From contig DHQO01000022.1 in NCBI GenBank assembly GCA_002408125.1, positions 148,014-212,013 on the forward strand: a stretch of 64,000 nucleotides of DNA, in the 5' to 3' direction. Numbering within the stretch: the stretch's first letter is position 1; every line of letters starts with the position of its first letter. Both the position numbers and the translations under genes were made by a program. Origin of the DNA: Hyphomonadaceae bacterium UBA5336 (GTDB lineage: Bacteria; Pseudomonadota; Alphaproteobacteria; Caulobacterales; Hyphomonadaceae). Below, piece by piece: positions 53,738-62,730 of the stretch. The notes under the pieces are model-generated. The model was not told the DNA's origin and ran no database searches. It was given only the letters and a program-made list of their open reading frames with translations.

Positions 53738-54718
53738 ATGAGCGCTGTGACGACCGATACCCTGACGGACCTGAACCCCACCGAGAAACTGAGCGTGCGC
53801 GATGTCTTCGGCATCGAGACCGACGCCACGGCCATGGCGTTCGCGGAGAAGAGCGAATATGTCCCGGAGTTCGATCCGGCCTACCGCTTCGATCCGCAGA
53901 CCACCATGGCGATCCTGGCGGGCTTTACCCATAATCGCCGGGTGATGGTGCAGGGCTATCACGGCACCGGGAAATCGACCCATATCGAACAGGTCGCCGC
54001 GCGCCTGAACTGGCCGCTGGTGCGGATCAATCTCGACAGCCATGTCAGCCGGATCGACCTGGTCGGCAAGGACGCCATCGTGCTGAAGGATGGCAAGCAG
54101 GTGACCGAGTTCCAGGAAGGCCTCCTGCCCTGGGCGCTGCAGCGGCCCGTGGCGCTGGTGTTCGACGAATATGATGCCGGGCGCCCGGATGTGATGTTCG
54201 TGATCCAGCGTGTCCTGGAAGCCTCGGGCAATCTGACGCTGCTCGACCAGAACCGGGTGATCAAGCCGCATCCCTATTTCCGCCTGTTCGCCACCACCAA
54301 CACGGTGGGCCTCGGCGACACGACCGGGCTCTATCACGGCACGCAACAGCTCAACCAGGGCCAGATGGACCGCTGGTCCATCGTCACCACGCTCAATTAT
54401 CTTGAGCACGATGCGGAGGTCGACATCGTCAAGGCCAAGGCCACCGGCGTGGACGATGAGACCCTCGGCAAGATGGTGACGCTGGCGGACCTGACGCGCA
54501 ACGCCTTCATGGCGGGCGATATCTCCACGGTGATGAGCCCGCGGACGGTGATCACCTGGGCGGAGAACTTCGCCATTTTCGGCGATCTCGGCCACAGCTT
54601 CCGGATGACCTTCCTCAACAAGTGCGACGAGCTGGAACGCCCGCTGGTCGCGGAAATGTACCAGCGCTGCTTCGGCGAGGAACTGCCGGAAAGCCCGCTG
54701 ATGGTGAAGGTGGCTTGA
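53738..54718 (+). CDS. cobS: Cobaltochelatase CobS subunit
   Basis: From ATG 53738 the 326-residue protein has an AAA+ fold: Walker A GYHGTGKST, VRINLDSHVSRIDLVGKDAIVLKDG, Walker B ALVFDEYDAGRPDVMF, ATTNTVGLGDTTGLYHGTQQLNQGQMDRW and VIDTVMSPRTVITWAEN-like end. CobS with CobT and CobN inserts cobalt into hydrogenobyrinic acid a,c-diamide in aerobic cobalamin synthesis. cobT usually follows but does not here; a small secreted-protein gene overlaps its stop instead. The open frame upstream to 53660 is not used. Confidence 0.92.
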   Translation: MSAVTTDTLTDLNPTEKLSVRDVFGIETDATAMAFAEKSEYVPEFDPAYRFDPQTTMAILAGFTHNRRVMVQGYHGTGKSTHIEQVAARLNWPLVRINLDSHVSRIDLVGKDAIVLKDGKQVTEFQEGLLPWALQRPVALVFDEYDAGRPDVMFVIQRVLEASGNLTLLDQNRVIKPHPYFRLFATTNTVGLGDTTGLYHGTQQLNQGQMDRWSIVTTLNYLEHDAEVDIVKAKATGVDDETLGKMVTLADLTRNAFMAGDISTVMSPRTVITWAENFAIFGDLGHSFRMTFLNKCDELERPLVAEMYQRCFGEELPESPLMVKVA

Positions 54719-55194
54719 GCCTCAGGCTCGTTTCGCTCTGGCGGACGATCGTCTGCGCGGGCATCTGCCTCGCCGGCGTTGGCAGTGTCTCGGCTGAAGC
54801 ACATCAGATCGAGCTGGATCTTTCTGGCTGTGCCTCCGAGGGCGGGGCGGCCACGGCCCAATTCGAGAATGATCTGGTGGTGCAGGTCGAGATTTCGGCA
54901 TGCAGCTCCACAGATTGCCGGAATGTGGTTCTCACAGCCGGGCCGGAAGGTCTCTACACGCTGAATGCGAGGCAGACCTTCCACTTTCCGGACGGGACTC
55001 CGGCGGGCTTTACGGAATTGTCTCTACCCGTGATGCTGGCCGGACAGGCTTCGCAATGGCTGGTTTCCGGCCCTGCCGCCATGGCGTTTGCCGCTGACGA
55101 TCTTGAGGCATTACAGCTCCTGAATCGGATCTATCCGGCGCTCCTGAGCGCGTCTGAAGGCCAAGCCGTGGAGCCCGGTTGGTGCCGTGAATAA
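54715..55194 (+). CDS. Small predicted secreted protein
   Basis: The TTG at 54715 overlaps the cobS stop (TTGA) and gives a signal peptide (LWRTIVCAGICLAGVGSVSAEA) and a 159-residue protein with LDLSGCASEGGAATAQFENDLVVQVEISACSSTDCRNVVLT and FHFPDGTPAGFTELSLPVMLAGQASQWLVSG. The cysteines may be disulfide-linked. I recognise no family; its position suggests co-translation with cobS, but a link to cobalamin is not shown. Confidence 0.5.
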   Translation: MSLRLVSLWRTIVCAGICLAGVGSVSAEAHQIELDLSGCASEGGAATAQFENDLVVQVEISACSSTDCRNVVLTAGPEGLYTLNARQTFHFPDGTPAGFTELSLPVMLAGQASQWLVSGPAAMAFAADDLEALQLLNRIYPALLSASEGQAVEPGWCRE

Positions 55195-55282
55195 ACCCGG
55201 CCGAAGTCAAACAATGACTTGATCTTCGCTCAGCCGATCCGAACTGCAAAAGCAGCTCTATTCAAGAGATAAGGAGTCCCCC

Positions 55283-55957
55283 ATGCCCACCACACTCATC
55301 ACCGGCGCCAATCGCGGTATTGGCCTTGCCCTTGCCCGCGAGTTCACCTCGCGCGGCCATGACGTCATCGCCACGGCGCGCGATCCGGGCGCGGCCGACG
55401 AGCTCAAGGAGACCGGGGCGAGCGTCTACCGGCTCGATGTCGCCAAGGCCGACGAGATCGCCACGCTTGCCGCCGAGCTGCAGGGCCAGCCCATCGATGT
55501 GCTGCTCAACAATGCCGGCATTACGGGCGGTCGCCAGCCGGTGGGCGAGACCGATTTCGACAGTTTCCTGGAAACCCTGGTGGTCAACACCATCGCGCCG
55601 GTGCGCATGCTGGAGGCCTTCACGGCCAATGTCGCGGCCGGCGAACTGAAACGCATTGTGGTGATCACCAGCCAGCTCGGTTCCATCGCCAACGCCGATG
55701 CCAGCTGGGGCATGATCTACCGCACCTCCAAGGCCGCCGTGAACATGGCCTACCGCACTGCCGCCGTGGCGCTGGCGGAGAAAGGCATCACCTGCCTTGC
55801 CCTGCATCCGGGCCATGTGGAAACTGATATGGGCGGCGCCGGCGCGCCGGTGAAACCGGCCGAGAGCGCCAAGGGCCTCGCGGGCGTCATCCTCGACACG
55901 ACGCCCGCCGGCGAGCTGCGCTTCCTGGACTATCGGGGCAAGACCCTGCCCTGGTAG
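55283..55957 (+). CDS. Short-chain dehydrogenase/reductase (sniffer/CsgA-like)
   Basis: The 224-residue protein has the cofactor motif TGANRGIG, NNAG in VLLNNAGITGG, a Ser...Tyr-x-x-x-Lys active site (SQLGSI ... YRTSK) and LHPGHVETDMGG. It is a classical SDR like sniffer-type carbonyl reductases. It uses NAD(P)H on an unknown substrate. ATG is preceded by ATAAGGAG. Confidence 0.9.
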   Translation: MPTTLITGANRGIGLALAREFTSRGHDVIATARDPGAADELKETGASVYRLDVAKADEIATLAAELQGQPIDVLLNNAGITGGRQPVGETDFDSFLETLVVNTIAPVRMLEAFTANVAAGELKRIVVITSQLGSIANADASWGMIYRTSKAAVNMAYRTAAVALAEKGITCLALHPGHVETDMGGAGAPVKPAESAKGLAGVILDTTPAGELRFLDYRGKTLPW

Positions 55958-56015
55958 GCGCTTGACGCCTTGCTGCGCGCGGCCCAGCCTCCCAGCCGAA
56001 AGGGAGGGACAAGGC

Positions 56016-56390
56016 ATGATCACACTTCGTCAGACAGGCGGCCTCGCGCTTCTCGCGCTCGGGCTCTGGCTCGGTTGGGGCTCGTGGCTGGCCTTCCACC
56101 AGTATACCAGCCGCATGCCGGACCCGGATTACCTGGCCCAGCTGCAGGATCCGGTCTTTCTCGTACCGGGCCTGCGCGCCCTGCTGGCCGTACTGGGCGG
56201 GCTGCTTGTTCTGCTGCGCCGGCCGGGCGGGGCCCTGCTCGGCCTCGCCTCGGCGCTGCTGACAGCCTTTCTCGCAGCGGCGATCATCGCGTCCGGCGGG
56301 GATGTCAGCCTGTGGGACAATCATGCCATCATGGCCGGTGTCCTGTTTGTGCTCAGCCTTGCCCTATTCCTGCGCAAACGCACATTGTGA
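56016..56390 (+). CDS. Small DUF4345-like membrane protein
   Basis: From ATG 56016 (GAAAGGGAGGGAC upstream) the 124-residue protein has four hydrophobic segments with RQTGGLALLALGLWLGWGSWLAFHQYTSRMPDPDYLAQL and DVSLWDNHAIMAGVLFVL. It resembles DUF4345-type small membrane proteins, but this is tentative. Confidence 0.6.
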   Translation: MITLRQTGGLALLALGLWLGWGSWLAFHQYTSRMPDPDYLAQLQDPVFLVPGLRALLAVLGGLLVLLRRPGGALLGLASALLTAFLAAAIIASGGDVSLWDNHAIMAGVLFVLSLALFLRKRTL

Positions 56391-56479
56391 GAACCTCCCC
56401 CAAAAGCCGCATTGATTGAAATCGGGGCGCCCCTTAGGTAAGGGCCAAATCGCTTGGCACTGCAAAGGCTTACTCCCCC

Positions 56480-57883
56480 ATGTCTGAGACCTATGACGTC
56501 GTCATCATCGGCGCCGGCCCCGGCGGCTACAATTGCGCGATCCGCGCTGGCCAGCTGGGCCTGAAAACCGCCTGTATCGAAATGCGCGACACGCTCGGCG
56601 GCACCTGCCTGAATGTCGGGTGCATCCCCTCCAAGGCACTGCTGCACGCCTCGGAATACTATGCCGCCGCCCAGAACGAGTTCGCCGGCATGGGCATCAA
56701 GGTCGGCAAGCTCGAACTCGACCTGAAGCAGATGATGGCCCAGAAGGACGAGGCCGTGAGCGGGCTCACCAAGGGCGTGGAGTTCCTGCTCAAGAAGAAC
56801 AAGGTCGACCAGATCATGGGCAAGGGCCGCATTGTCGGGCCGGGCCAGGTCGAGGTGACCGCCAAGGATGGTAGCAAGTCCACCCTGACCACGAAGAATA
56901 TCGTCATCGCGACGGGCTCTGAGCCGACCAGCCTGCCGGGCATCGAGATTGACGAAGAGCGCGTGGTGACAAACACCGGCGCGCTGAAACTGAAATCCGT
57001 GCCCAAGACGCTGATCCTGATCGGCGCCGGCGTGATCGGGCTGGAGATGGGCTGTGTGTGGTCGCGCCTCGGCTCTGAAGTGCATGTGGTGGAATATCTC
57101 GACCGCTGCCTGCCGCCGGCTGATGGCGAGATTTCCAAGGAGGCGCGCAAGATCTTCGAAAAGCAGGGCCTGAAGTTCCATTTCGGCCAGAAGGTCACCG
57201 GCGTTGAAAAGCTCAAGACCAAGCTGAAGCTCTCCATGGAGCCGGCGGCGGGCGGCGACAGCCAGACCCTGGATGCAGACGTGGTGATCGTGGCGGTCGG
57301 CCGGCGCCCCTATACCGAGGGCCTCGGCCTGGAAAATGTCGGCGGCACGACCGACAAGCGCGGCGTCATCGAGACGACAGATCATTTCACGGTGGCACCC
57401 GGCGTCTGGGCGATCGGCGATGCGGTGGCCGGCCCGATGCTCGCCCACAAGGCCGAGGATGACGGCACAGCGGTCGCCGAGTTGATCGCCGGCAAGGCGG
57501 GCCATGTGAATTATGACCTGGTCCCCAGCGTCGTCTATACCAGCCCGGAAATCGCCTGGGTCGGCAAGACCGAGGAAGAGCTGAAGGCCGCCGGTGTGGA
57601 CTATGTGAAGGGCAAGTTCCCCTTCACGGCCAATTCGCGCGCGCGCACCAATCACCAGACCGAAGGCTTCGTGAAGGTGCTTGCCGACAAGGCGACCGAC
57701 AGGATTCTCGGCGTGCACATGCTCGGCGTCGGCGTCGGCGAGATGATCGCCGAGATCTGCGTCGCCATGGAATTCGGCGCGGCAAGCGAGGATATCGCGC
57801 GCACCTGCCATGCCCATCCGACCCTGTCCGAGGCTGTCCGCCAGGCCGCCATGGGCGTCGAAGGCTGGACGATGCAGATGTAG
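56480..57883 (+). CDS. lpd: Dihydrolipoyl dehydrogenase
   Basis: The 467-residue protein has FAD motif GAGPGGYNCA, redox cysteines Cys43 and Cys48 (GGTCLNVGCIPSKALLH), an NAD-binding GAGVIGLEMGCVWSRLG, the FAD-ribityl AIGDAVAGPMLAHKAEDDG motif and the C-terminal catalytic His446/Glu451 (HAHPTLSEAV). It reoxidises lipoyl groups of 2-oxoacid dehydrogenases or the glycine cleavage system. The E1/E2 genes are not adjacent, so which complex it serves is open. Confidence 0.97.
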   Translation: MSETYDVVIIGAGPGGYNCAIRAGQLGLKTACIEMRDTLGGTCLNVGCIPSKALLHASEYYAAAQNEFAGMGIKVGKLELDLKQMMAQKDEAVSGLTKGVEFLLKKNKVDQIMGKGRIVGPGQVEVTAKDGSKSTLTTKNIVIATGSEPTSLPGIEIDEERVVTNTGALKLKSVPKTLILIGAGVIGLEMGCVWSRLGSEVHVVEYLDRCLPPADGEISKEARKIFEKQGLKFHFGQKVTGVEKLKTKLKLSMEPAAGGDSQTLDADVVIVAVGRRPYTEGLGLENVGGTTDKRGVIETTDHFTVAPGVWAIGDAVAGPMLAHKAEDDGTAVAELIAGKAGHVNYDLVPSVVYTSPEIAWVGKTEEELKAAGVDYVKGKFPFTANSRARTNHQTEGFVKVLADKATDRILGVHMLGVGVGEMIAEICVAMEFGAASEDIARTCHAHPTLSEAVRQAAMGVEGWTMQM

Positions 57884-57942
57884 GTGGGGATTGGGAGCGA
57901 TTTCCTCTTAACCTCGCCGCAATCTGTGCCTAGGTTGCTTGT

Positions 57943-58395
57943 ATGATTACTCATCCCGCTGCCGGCTGGCGGATCCGTGAATACCAGTCTCAGGACCGCT
58001 ATGATTGCGAAGATGTCTTCGCCGAATGCGTCAGCCAGTTCACCTGGCTGGCCGAGCCCCAGGCCGCGCCCAGCCAGTGGGTCGATACCCAGCGCTATCT
58101 GAGCACCTGGGTGGCCGAGGTTGGCGAGTCACGGGAAACCGAGGTGGTCGGCTTCCTCATGCTCTCGGCGCGCACGGCCTATGTGAACTATCTGCTGGTC
58201 GAACTCGACTGGCGCTTCTGCGGCATCGGCCAGGGCCTGCTCGATGTTGCCCGCGATTTCACCGGCGTGCCGCTGACGCTCGATGTGGATGAAGAAAACA
58301 TCCGCGCCATCGAAGCCTATCGCGCGCTGGGCTTTGCGCCGGTCTCTACGCGCGCTGTCGGCGGGCGCAGGCAGATCCGGCTTGAGGGGCGGTAG
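57943..58395 (+). CDS. GNAT-family N-acetyltransferase
   Basis: The 150-residue protein has WRIREYQSQDRYDCEDVFAEC, VVGFLMLSARTAYVNYLLVELDWRFCGIGQGLLDVARDF (the CGIGQGL loop is the acetyl-CoA site) and DVDEENIRAIEAYRALGFAPVSTR, a single GNAT domain. Substrate unknown. It follows lpd by 59 bases. Confidence 0.85.
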   Translation: MITHPAAGWRIREYQSQDRYDCEDVFAECVSQFTWLAEPQAAPSQWVDTQRYLSTWVAEVGESRETEVVGFLMLSARTAYVNYLLVELDWRFCGIGQGLLDVARDFTGVPLTLDVDEENIRAIEAYRALGFAPVSTRAVGGRRQIRLEGR

Positions 58396-58397
58396 AG

Positions 58398-58619
58398 TTA
58401 CTGATTAGGAAGCAAGCGCTCGTGGGCAATGGCAATCGCCCATTCAATCACTTCAAGTGGCAGGTTCGGTTCAAACAGCGTCACGGTCATTTTGTGGCTG
58501 CTATCGGAATAGAAAATCTCGATTATCGCTTTTGATTGATCACTGATCTCAGCGAACATCCCGTCGCGAACGACGTCGCTACCTATGACGAAGTCATACT
58601 CGTTGCCGTCGTATTCCAT
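58398..58619 (-). CDS. Small hypothetical protein
   Basis: From ATG 58619 the 73-residue protein (EYDGNEYDFVIGSDVVRDGMFAEISDQSKAIIEIFYSDSSHKMTVTLFEPNLPLEVIEWAIAIAHERL) is acidic with no membrane segment. It is visibly more AT-rich than its neighbours. It may be a fragment of a recent acquisition; no family is recognised. Confidence 0.5.
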   Translation of the reverse strand: MEYDGNEYDFVIGSDVVRDGMFAEISDQSKAIIEIFYSDSSHKMTVTLFEPNLPLEVIEWAIAIAHERLLPNQ

Positions 58620-58675
58620 CGCCAAATCTCAAATCCAGTATGTGCATGAGCGTCAGGATGACGACTGCCTCAGGC

Positions 58676-59662
58676 TCAAAGCAGCGCCGGCACCACCCGG
58701 TCCGGCGGTTTGTGCCCATCGGCAAAAGTCTTGATGTTGATGATGACCTTTTCGCCCATCTCAACGCGGCCTTCCACGGTGGCCGAGCCCATATGCGGGA
58801 GCAGGACGACATTAGGCAGGTTCTTCAGCTTCTCGTTCACCGCCGGTTCGCGCTCGAAGACATCGAGGCCCGCGCCGGCGATCTTGCCGGCCTCGATGGC
58901 GCGCGCCAGGGCCGCCTCGTCGATCACCTCGCCGCGCGCGGTGTTGATGATGAAGCTTTCCGGCTTCATCAGGTCGATGCGGCGGGGATTGAGCAGGTGG
59001 AAGGTCGCCGGTGTGTGCGGGCAGTTCACCGAGACGATGTCCATGCGCGAGAGCATCTGGTCGAGACTGTCCCAATAGGTTGCCCCCAGCAATTCCTCGA
59101 TCTTCGGGCTGACGGGCTTTCGGTTGTGATAGTGGATCTGCAGGCCGAAGGCGCGGGCGCGGCGGGCGACCGCCTGGCCGATCCGGCCCATGCCGATAAT
59201 GCCGAGCCGCTTTCCGGCAATGCGCCGGCCCATCATCCAGGTCGGGCTCCAGCCCTGGAAGCCGCCTTCAGCCATCAGGTCTGCACCCTCGAACAGGCGA
59301 CGCGGGACAGAGAGGATGAGCGCCATGGTGGCATCGGCGGTGTCATCGGTGAGAACGCCCGGCGTGTTGGTGACGGTGATGCCGCGCTGAACCGCGCTCT
59401 CGACATCCACATTGTCGACCCCGGCGCCGAACTGGGCGATCAGGCGCAGCCTCTCGCCGGCGCGCGCCATGAGGCGGCCGTCGATCCGGTCGGTGACGGT
59501 GGGCACCAGCACATCGGCGCGGCCCATGGCATCGGCCAGGCGCGCTTCGGAAAAGGGCTGGTCGTCTTCATTCAGCTCGGCTTCGAAGAGTTCCTTCAGG
59601 CGCAATTCCACCGCGGCGGGCAGCTTGCGCGTGACAATCACCTTCAGTTTCCGCGCTGACAT
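58676..59662 (-). CDS. D-isomer-specific 2-hydroxyacid dehydrogenase (glyoxylate/glycerate type)
   Basis: From ATG 59662 the 328-residue protein has the NAD motif LGIIGMGRIGQAVARRARAFG, GAGVDNVDV, NTPGVLTDDTADATMALIL, INTARGEVIDEAAL (active-site Arg) and LLPHMGSATVEGR (active-site His). It is like glyoxylate/hydroxypyruvate reductases, D-glycerate dehydrogenases. The in-frame start at 59728 adds 22 residues without homology. It is divergent from the SH3-like gene. Confidence 0.92.
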   Translation of the reverse strand: MSARKLKVIVTRKLPAAVELRLKELFEAELNEDDQPFSEARLADAMGRADVLVPTVTDRIDGRLMARAGERLRLIAQFGAGVDNVDVESAVQRGITVTNTPGVLTDDTADATMALILSVPRRLFEGADLMAEGGFQGWSPTWMMGRRIAGKRLGIIGMGRIGQAVARRARAFGLQIHYHNRKPVSPKIEELLGATYWDSLDQMLSRMDIVSVNCPHTPATFHLLNPRRIDLMKPESFIINTARGEVIDEAALARAIEAGKIAGAGLDVFEREPAVNEKLKNLPNVVLLPHMGSATVEGRVEMGEKVIINIKTFADGHKPPDRVVPALL

Positions 59663-59821
59663 GCGGCCTCCCGGATTCTGTATTGAAATGAGCAATGAAA
59701 GCCCTTGTTCTTGCAGATAGCAGAGCAAAAGCGGCTCGCCAATGTTTCAGGCTTTACCCTCGATTCATGCGCGGGTGTTTTTCTGGCCGCCTTCCCGCCA
59801 TTTGCGTGAAAGGAGCCCGCC

Positions 59822-60346
59822 TTGCGCCGCGTGAGTCTGCTTGCCGTTTCCGCCTTTTGCCTCGCCCTTTCCGGGCCTGTCACCGCACAGGAAGCGCAGG
59901 TCGAGCCGGTGCAGGTCAGCCATATGTCGGGCAAGCCGGTGCCGCGCTTCGAGGCGCTGCGTTATGCCGCTGTGAACGGACGGCTGGGTCCGAGCGAGGA
60001 TCACCCGATTGCCTGGCGCTATGAGCGCGCCGGCCTGCCCATGCTGATCGTGAAGGAAACCCGCAACTGGCGGTTTGTGCGCGACCCGGATGGCGACGAG
60101 GTCTGGGTGCATGCCCGCATGCTGGCGCCGGCGGACACCGCCATGGCGCGCGAGGCTGTGGGCGTGTTCTCGAAGCCCGATCCGGAAAGCCGCGTGCTGG
60201 CGACGCTGGAGGTCGGTGCCATGGTCTCGCTCGGCCGGTGCGAGGCCGGCTATTGCCATATCGAGGCCGATCATGTGGCCGGCTGGGCCGCCTTGCCGGC
60301 GCTCTGGGGGGCGGGGCTTGAGACCGGGGCGGACGCCGCCTCCTGA
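59822..60346 (+). CDS. SH3-like domain secreted protein
   Basis: The 174-residue protein, from a TTG start, has a signal peptide (VSLLAVSAFCLALSGPVTAQ) and two SH3-type beta segments: PVPRFEALRYAAVNGRLGPSEDHPIAWRYERAGLPMLIVKETRNWRFVRDPDGDEVWVHARML and VFSKPDPESRVLATLEVGAMVSLGRCEAGYCHIEADHVAGWA. It is a SH3_3-type periplasmic protein, probably binding peptidoglycan or acting in envelope stress. The TTG could be replaced by a later start. Confidence 0.82.
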   Translation: MRRVSLLAVSAFCLALSGPVTAQEAQVEPVQVSHMSGKPVPRFEALRYAAVNGRLGPSEDHPIAWRYERAGLPMLIVKETRNWRFVRDPDGDEVWVHARMLAPADTAMAREAVGVFSKPDPESRVLATLEVGAMVSLGRCEAGYCHIEADHVAGWAALPALWGAGLETGADAAS

Positions 60347-60366
60347 TTGGTGTTATACTCGCGCCG

Positions 60367-60816
60367 ATGAGCGAGGAAGACCCATACAATCTCTCCCGCT
60401 TCCTGGAGGCCCAGGACAGGCCCTGGCAGGGCGCGACGATCTACGACCAGGCCCTTGACGAGCTGAAGGCGCGCGCCAAGCGCACCCACTGGATCTGGTT
60501 CGTGTTTCCCCAGATCGCCGGGCTCGGCCATAGCCCGACCGCGCAATTCTTCGCCATATCCGGCCTGAATGAAGCGCGCGCCTATCTGGAGCATGACCGG
60601 CTCGGCCCGCGCCTCATCGAGGCATCCGAGAGGCTGCTGCCGCCTGATGGGCGCACGGCGCACCAGATCATGGGCTCGTCGGATGACATGAAACTGCACT
60701 CCTCCATGACGCTGTTCTCCCAGTTCGAAACCTCGCCGGCCTGCTTCCAGGATGTGCTGGAGGCCTATTTTGGTGGCAAACCGGACCTTGAGACCCTCGC
60801 GCGCCTGAGCCTATAG
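60367..60816 (+). CDS. DUF1810 family protein
   Basis: The 149-residue protein has the DUF1810 pattern: YNLSRFLEAQDRPWQGATIYDQALDELKARAKRTHWIWFVFPQIAGLGHSPTAQFFAISGLNEARAYLEHDRLGPRLIE, then SSDDMKLHSSMTLFSQFE and CFQDVLEAYFGGKPD. This is a conserved protein of about 150 residues with no accepted function. It follows the SH3-like gene by 20 bases. Confidence 0.88.
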   Translation: MSEEDPYNLSRFLEAQDRPWQGATIYDQALDELKARAKRTHWIWFVFPQIAGLGHSPTAQFFAISGLNEARAYLEHDRLGPRLIEASERLLPPDGRTAHQIMGSSDDMKLHSSMTLFSQFETSPACFQDVLEAYFGGKPDLETLARLSL

Positions 60817-60937
60817 GTTGTGCACGGCGGCGGTCTGATGCACAGAGAGGCCAGTTCTCAATTGGTGCCGCGCGCACCCACGGGCCCTGCTGGCCCTTCC
60901 GACCAGCCAGGACCATATCAGATCAAGGGAATACTCC

Positions 60938-61477
60938 GTGTCCGGACCCCACGACTTTCACACGCCCAAATCCAGCTACACAAAAGAAGATCTCCTGGCC
61001 TCCGGCCGCGGCGGCTATTTCGGCCCGGGCAATGCCCAGCTGCCCGCCCCGCCCATGCTGATGATGGACCGGATCACCGACATCACGGTGGACGGCGGTG
61101 AGTTCGGCAAGGGCCATGTGGTCGGCGAACTCGATATCGATCCGGACCTGTGGTTCTTCAAATGCCATTTCCCGGGCGACCCGGTGATGCCGGGATGTCT
61201 GGGCCTCGATGCCATGTGGCAGGCGGTGGGGTACTGGCTCGGCTGGTCTGGCAGCCCGGGCAAGGGCCGCGCCCTCGGCGTCGGCAAGGTGCGATTCACC
61301 GGCGAGATCACGCCGGATATCAAGCTCGTGCGCTATGAGATCGACATGAAGAGGGTGCGCCGGGGCAAGCTGGTGCTCGGCATCGCCGATGGCCGCGTCT
61401 TTGCCGACGGGACCTGTATCTATGTCGCCGAGGATATGCGTGTGGGTCTGGTGAACGCGCCCGCCGCCGAAGCCTAA
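60938..61477 (+). CDS. fabA: 3-hydroxydecanoyl-ACP dehydratase/isomerase
   Basis: The 179-residue protein has the FabA hot-dog fold with active-site His77 and the Asp91 position: CHFPGDPVMPGCLGLDAMWQ. It makes cis-3-decenoyl-ACP, the first step in unsaturated fatty acid synthesis. The start is a GTG preceded by AAGGGA. fabB, its usual partner, does not follow; instead an oppositely oriented methyltransferase gene overlaps its stop by four bases. Confidence 0.95.
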   Translation: MSGPHDFHTPKSSYTKEDLLASGRGGYFGPGNAQLPAPPMLMMDRITDITVDGGEFGKGHVVGELDIDPDLWFFKCHFPGDPVMPGCLGLDAMWQAVGYWLGWSGSPGKGRALGVGKVRFTGEITPDIKLVRYEIDMKRVRRGKLVLGIADGRVFADGTCIYVAEDMRVGLVNAPAAEA

Positions 61478-62550
61478 CCGGCCAGCCGCCAGGTTCTCAC
61501 CTTTGTCAGGAAGGCCGTTTCCAGCCGCTCGGGCTGGAAGCCGGCTGCCGTCATGGCGGGGGTGAAGTCCCAGCCGAGAAACTGTTTGTAATAGGGCTCG
61601 TGGAAGCCTTCCGGGAAGTATTCCAGAAAGGGATCGAGCCCTTCGCTGTCGCCGAATTGCAGGCTGTCGGCGATGATGAAGAGCCCGCCCGGTTTCAGCA
61701 CGCGTGCGGCCTCGGCGATCACCTTCTCGCGGATCTTCACCGGCAGTTCGTGGAACAGGAAGACCGAGACGAGGATGTCGAAACGGTCGTCCTCCAGCGG
61801 CAGGGACTCCGCCGCGCCCTCCAGCACATCCACCTGCGGCCAGCGCGCCAGCGCCTTCCGGGCGCGGGCGGTATAGTTCGGTGAGAGGTCTACCGCGCTG
61901 GCATGAAGTTTCGGGAAGGCACCCATCACCTGGGCTGTGAACCGGCCAGTGCCGCAGGCAAGGTCGAGCAGCTGAACCTTGCGCTGGTCGCGGCCTTTCA
62001 GTTCGCGTGAAATCTCGGCCAGTGCCGCCCGGCGCATGGCATCGCCGGCACCTGTGAACAGGATCTCGACCTGGTGGTCGTAGAGGCGCGCGCTGTCATC
62101 GGAGAGCCAGCCATCGGTCTGGTAGTGGAAATTCTGCCGGTAATAGGCCGGATAGCGCTTCGGATCGGCGCCGGGCCCGTCGCTCTTGCGTACCTCCACG
62201 CCGTCGCGGTCGACCCGGCGGCGGTCGACCTCGCGCAGGTCGCGCATCACAGCCTGCGATCGGCGCAGGGCGGAAACGAGGTCGCGCAGGCGCACATCGT
62301 TCGGTGGAGGATAGAGCCCGGCCTCGATATTGGCCCGGTCCCTCGCCCAGAGGCGGAAGAAGGCACGGCGCAGGGCGCGCGGGTCCGGCTTGCCCGATTG
62401 CGGCCTGAACGGCGCGTCGCCCGGGCGGTTGAAGCCGGCTGACTGGCGGCGGGCCAGAGCGTACTGGCCGCCATAGAAGGCCGAGCGCAGGGCCTGCGCC
62501 GCAAAATAGCGGGCCCGGGAAACCGGATTGGCACTTCGCGACTGGCTCAT
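61474..62550 (-). CDS. Class I SAM-dependent methyltransferase
   Basis: From ATG 62550 the 358-residue protein has an N-terminal helical part of about 150 residues (FYGGQYALARRQS, RRAFFRLWARDRANIEAGLYPPP), then motif I VQLLDLACGTGRFTAQV, SAVDLSPNYTARAR and FDILVSVFLFHELP, EAARVLKPGGLFIIADSLQ and YYKQFLGWDFTPAMTAAGF. The substrate is unknown. The open frame runs to 62925 with no support. Confidence 0.85.
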   Translation of the reverse strand: MSQSRSANPVSRARYFAAQALRSAFYGGQYALARRQSAGFNRPGDAPFRPQSGKPDPRALRRAFFRLWARDRANIEAGLYPPPNDVRLRDLVSALRRSQAVMRDLREVDRRRVDRDGVEVRKSDGPGADPKRYPAYYRQNFHYQTDGWLSDDSARLYDHQVEILFTGAGDAMRRAALAEISRELKGRDQRKVQLLDLACGTGRFTAQVMGAFPKLHASAVDLSPNYTARARKALARWPQVDVLEGAAESLPLEDDRFDILVSVFLFHELPVKIREKVIAEAARVLKPGGLFIIADSLQFGDSEGLDPFLEYFPEGFHEPYYKQFLGWDFTPAMTAAGFQPERLETAFLTKVRTWRLAG

Positions 62551-62730
62551 CTCAGCGGGAAAATGCCTCCTGCAACAGGATTTGTCGAGCCATGGCCGGA
62601 GTTTGAGCTGGCGTGGATCGGGCCGGGCAGGGTGCCCCTGCGCCTGACGTCGCATCCTATTGAATTCCTCGCCTTTCAGCGCGAATTCTCTTCTATAGAC
62701 ATCCTGCAAACCCGGAACGGAGACTGGGCG

